From Bdellovibrionales bacterium (GTDB lineage Bacteria; Bdellovibrionota; Bdellovibrionia; Bdellovibrionales; UBA1609): DNA of 64,000 nucleotides. The position numbers and the translations under genes were made by a program. Numbering within the stretch: the stretch's first letter is position 1; every line of letters starts with the position of its first letter. The stretch lies in assembly GCA_019695175.1 (NCBI GenBank), contig JAIBAM010000002.1:1-64000 (forward strand). The letters run 5' to 3'. Under the pieces are notes generated by a model, which was not told where the DNA came from, made no database searches, and saw only the letters and a list, made by a program, of their open reading frames with translations. Shown in pieces: positions 63,901 through 64,000 of this stretch.

Positions 63901-64000
63901 ACAGCTCGAATTTCCACTTAAACTACCTCCTGACACGCATGTACCTCCTTCACCAGGGAAAGTTCCCCCTTTAAATGAGAAGGGTCCATTTATTAATGGA
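60961..64000 (-). CDS. Choice-of-anchor/Ig-like repeat surface protein with a c-type heme motif (5' end outside window)
   Basis: The frame is open through position 64000, so the N-terminus is cut off; GTG at 63936 is internal. From the N-terminal side at least six Ig-like units of roughly 115 residues are visible, each with FSF(K)GG/FPGTGG, a Cys pair (G-T-C... S-C-T-I), P-A..AHSG-L-I-NYNNG and a next-unit start such as LTPAAVDFGSRAIG. These resemble the choice-of-anchor D/HYDIN-type family. After them a segment with CTGCH (coordinates about 61850) and a following cytochrome-like stretch (LGSSSTLSAIQGGINSRM..., MGKGNYGSLTESQVQTILNWL) looks like a monoheme cytochrome c domain. The last 190 residues contain NSNQVTNAVYRG-free, unassigned sequence with several Cys. 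It is probably exported, perhaps surface-located. Confidence 0.8.
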   Translation of the reverse strand, partial: PLINGPFSFKGGTFPGEGGTCVSGGSLSGNSSCQVVVSYLATTVAGSHSGALTINYNNGVDTTSVSRNLRGQTVVAGVASISADSGEAPSSDPVNFGSGVIGSSARELTLRVRNDAAAGGSAINQIEVTGLLAPFSFKGGSFPGTGGSCVARGSLAARASCTLVILFTPANGPLAHSVNITINYNNGRVNTSVVKALTAQTIAPGVASLSPTTLTFGQRTIGSGPTDLLVTLSNTSLGSSITNISGAALTSPFSYKGTAGFPGTDGTCRTNGSLAAGASCTIKISYSPASIAVSHSGSLTITYNNGATSTSVSKALTGETVAVGAATLTPAAVDFGSRAIGSSAVEQVITLSNTAAAGGSALSGLSGAALSGSFSYSGGGGYPGGGTCGTSLNVGSSCTIKVKYTPASSASAHTGTLTINYNNGAAARTATSSLTGRTVAVGVATLTPAAVDFGSRAIGSSAVEQVITLSNTAAAGGSALSGLSGAALSGSFSYSGGGGYPGGGTCGTSLNVGSSCTIKVKYTPASSASAHTGTLTINYNNGAAARTATSSLTGSTVSNALLEISPVNVLAVKVGERRREIITIRNSGGSAASGLSITTSVGGASVALSASSNATAFKYTGGTFPGTGGTCSSTLSGNSSCTISVDFSPTANGLIRATINVGYGNGISNQQTAFNISGRGAGDLRTRVYYSTVKSIISPDTNNNETDTTGCTGCHGMNFKTYDSIRIFKNPLGSSSTLSAIQGGINSRMASIIQTPRTTSTGSVQMGKGNYGSLTESQVQTILNWLAQDAPNDPPSANGASIEAQPFETLQGDRYYIASVLNKVYGSDASKVTPHVQKLSARADLFGSTCNPQDTTYESNSDLRVKKISVVAGASQDICPKVNLGESEMEATSNPVSTIMSEGVRASVCIKLSGDKGNIAVALSRANLLSQSNNLADINSSNLTKAFQRFYPGATPSGDVITKLTELGRAISPASGQNGVAGILVESGKDKLFEAWRMILMTLCLSSGWVVP
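62336..63043 (-). repeat. 354-bp near-identical tandem duplication
   Basis: Copy A (62336-62689) and copy B (62690-63043) agree at every base except one (an A/G change near 62672 versus 63026). The unit is 118 codons, exactly one Ig-like repeat, so the reading frame is kept. The other repeat units in the gene are clearly diverged. Confidence 0.95.

Noticed and set aside
1-64000. tRNA, rRNA or CRISPR loci
   Set aside because: The intergenic regions were read on both strands and no tRNA cloverleaf pattern, rRNA segment or repeat-spacer array was recognised.

Overview
The window looks like chromosomal DNA of a Gram-negative, aerobic or microaerobic bacterium of moderate-to-low GC. Lipoproteins with lipoboxes, outer-membrane barrels, a TolC/RND pair, two LtaS-type membrane sulfatase-fold enzymes, a fused CcoN-CcoO cbb3 oxidase and a protein resembling the TIGR04552/TIGR04562 families (known to me from myxobacteria and Bdellovibrio) together suggest the Bdellovibrionota or a deltaproteobacterial relative. 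That placement is inference. No rRNA, tRNA or CRISPR array was seen.

Region 1-2735 is accessory, decaying DNA. It holds two small helix-turn-helix reading frames joined by an A7 slippery run (a probable transposase remnant), a secreted trypsin-like protease that appears intact, a brnT-type toxin remnant broken by a 13-bp tandem duplication, the tail of a VOC/glyoxalase gene, an orphan 88-codon frame, and two identical 24-bp palindromes 452 bp apart.

Region 2736-18000 carries a large hybrid histidine kinase, a GYF_2/Ig-like protein, the Mg2+ transporter MgtE preceded by a possible 24-residue coupled small ORF, a methyltransferase with a zinc-ribbon head and a winged-helix-like tail, a PD40-PA-M28-PDZ lipoprotein peptidase, and a 1581-residue protein that combines an exported M48-like metallopeptidase with a complete-looking ABC1/UbiB-type kinase module. 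The last is the most unusual protein here.

Region 18300-26165 holds a TetR-TolC-RND efflux cluster without a periplasmic adaptor, an HU/IHF protein, a lipoprotein and a methyltransferase-fold protein with an apparent signal peptide. Region 26640-31670 is an envelope cluster: a GT-C-like membrane protein, a GT2 glycosyltransferase and an LtaS-family enzyme.

Region 31754-40840 is a tightly packed purine operon read on the minus strand: purM, an unassigned FAD-type oxidoreductase, purB, purC, purS, purQ, purL, purF. It covers much of the route from PRPP to IMP and includes the three-part PurS/PurQ/PurL enzyme. After it come an outer-membrane barrel, a second LtaS paralogue, lysC with a structured leader, and envelope or unknown genes, then PepA and a lipoprotein FKBP.

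Region 53105-60136 is the plus-strand cbb3 oxidase operon ccoI-ccoS-ccoNO-ccoQ-ccoP-ccoG. CcoN and CcoO are one polypeptide and CcoP carries one heme motif instead of two. The window ends inside a large surface protein made of Ig-like choice-of-anchor repeats plus a c-type heme motif, with a very recent 354-bp internal duplication.
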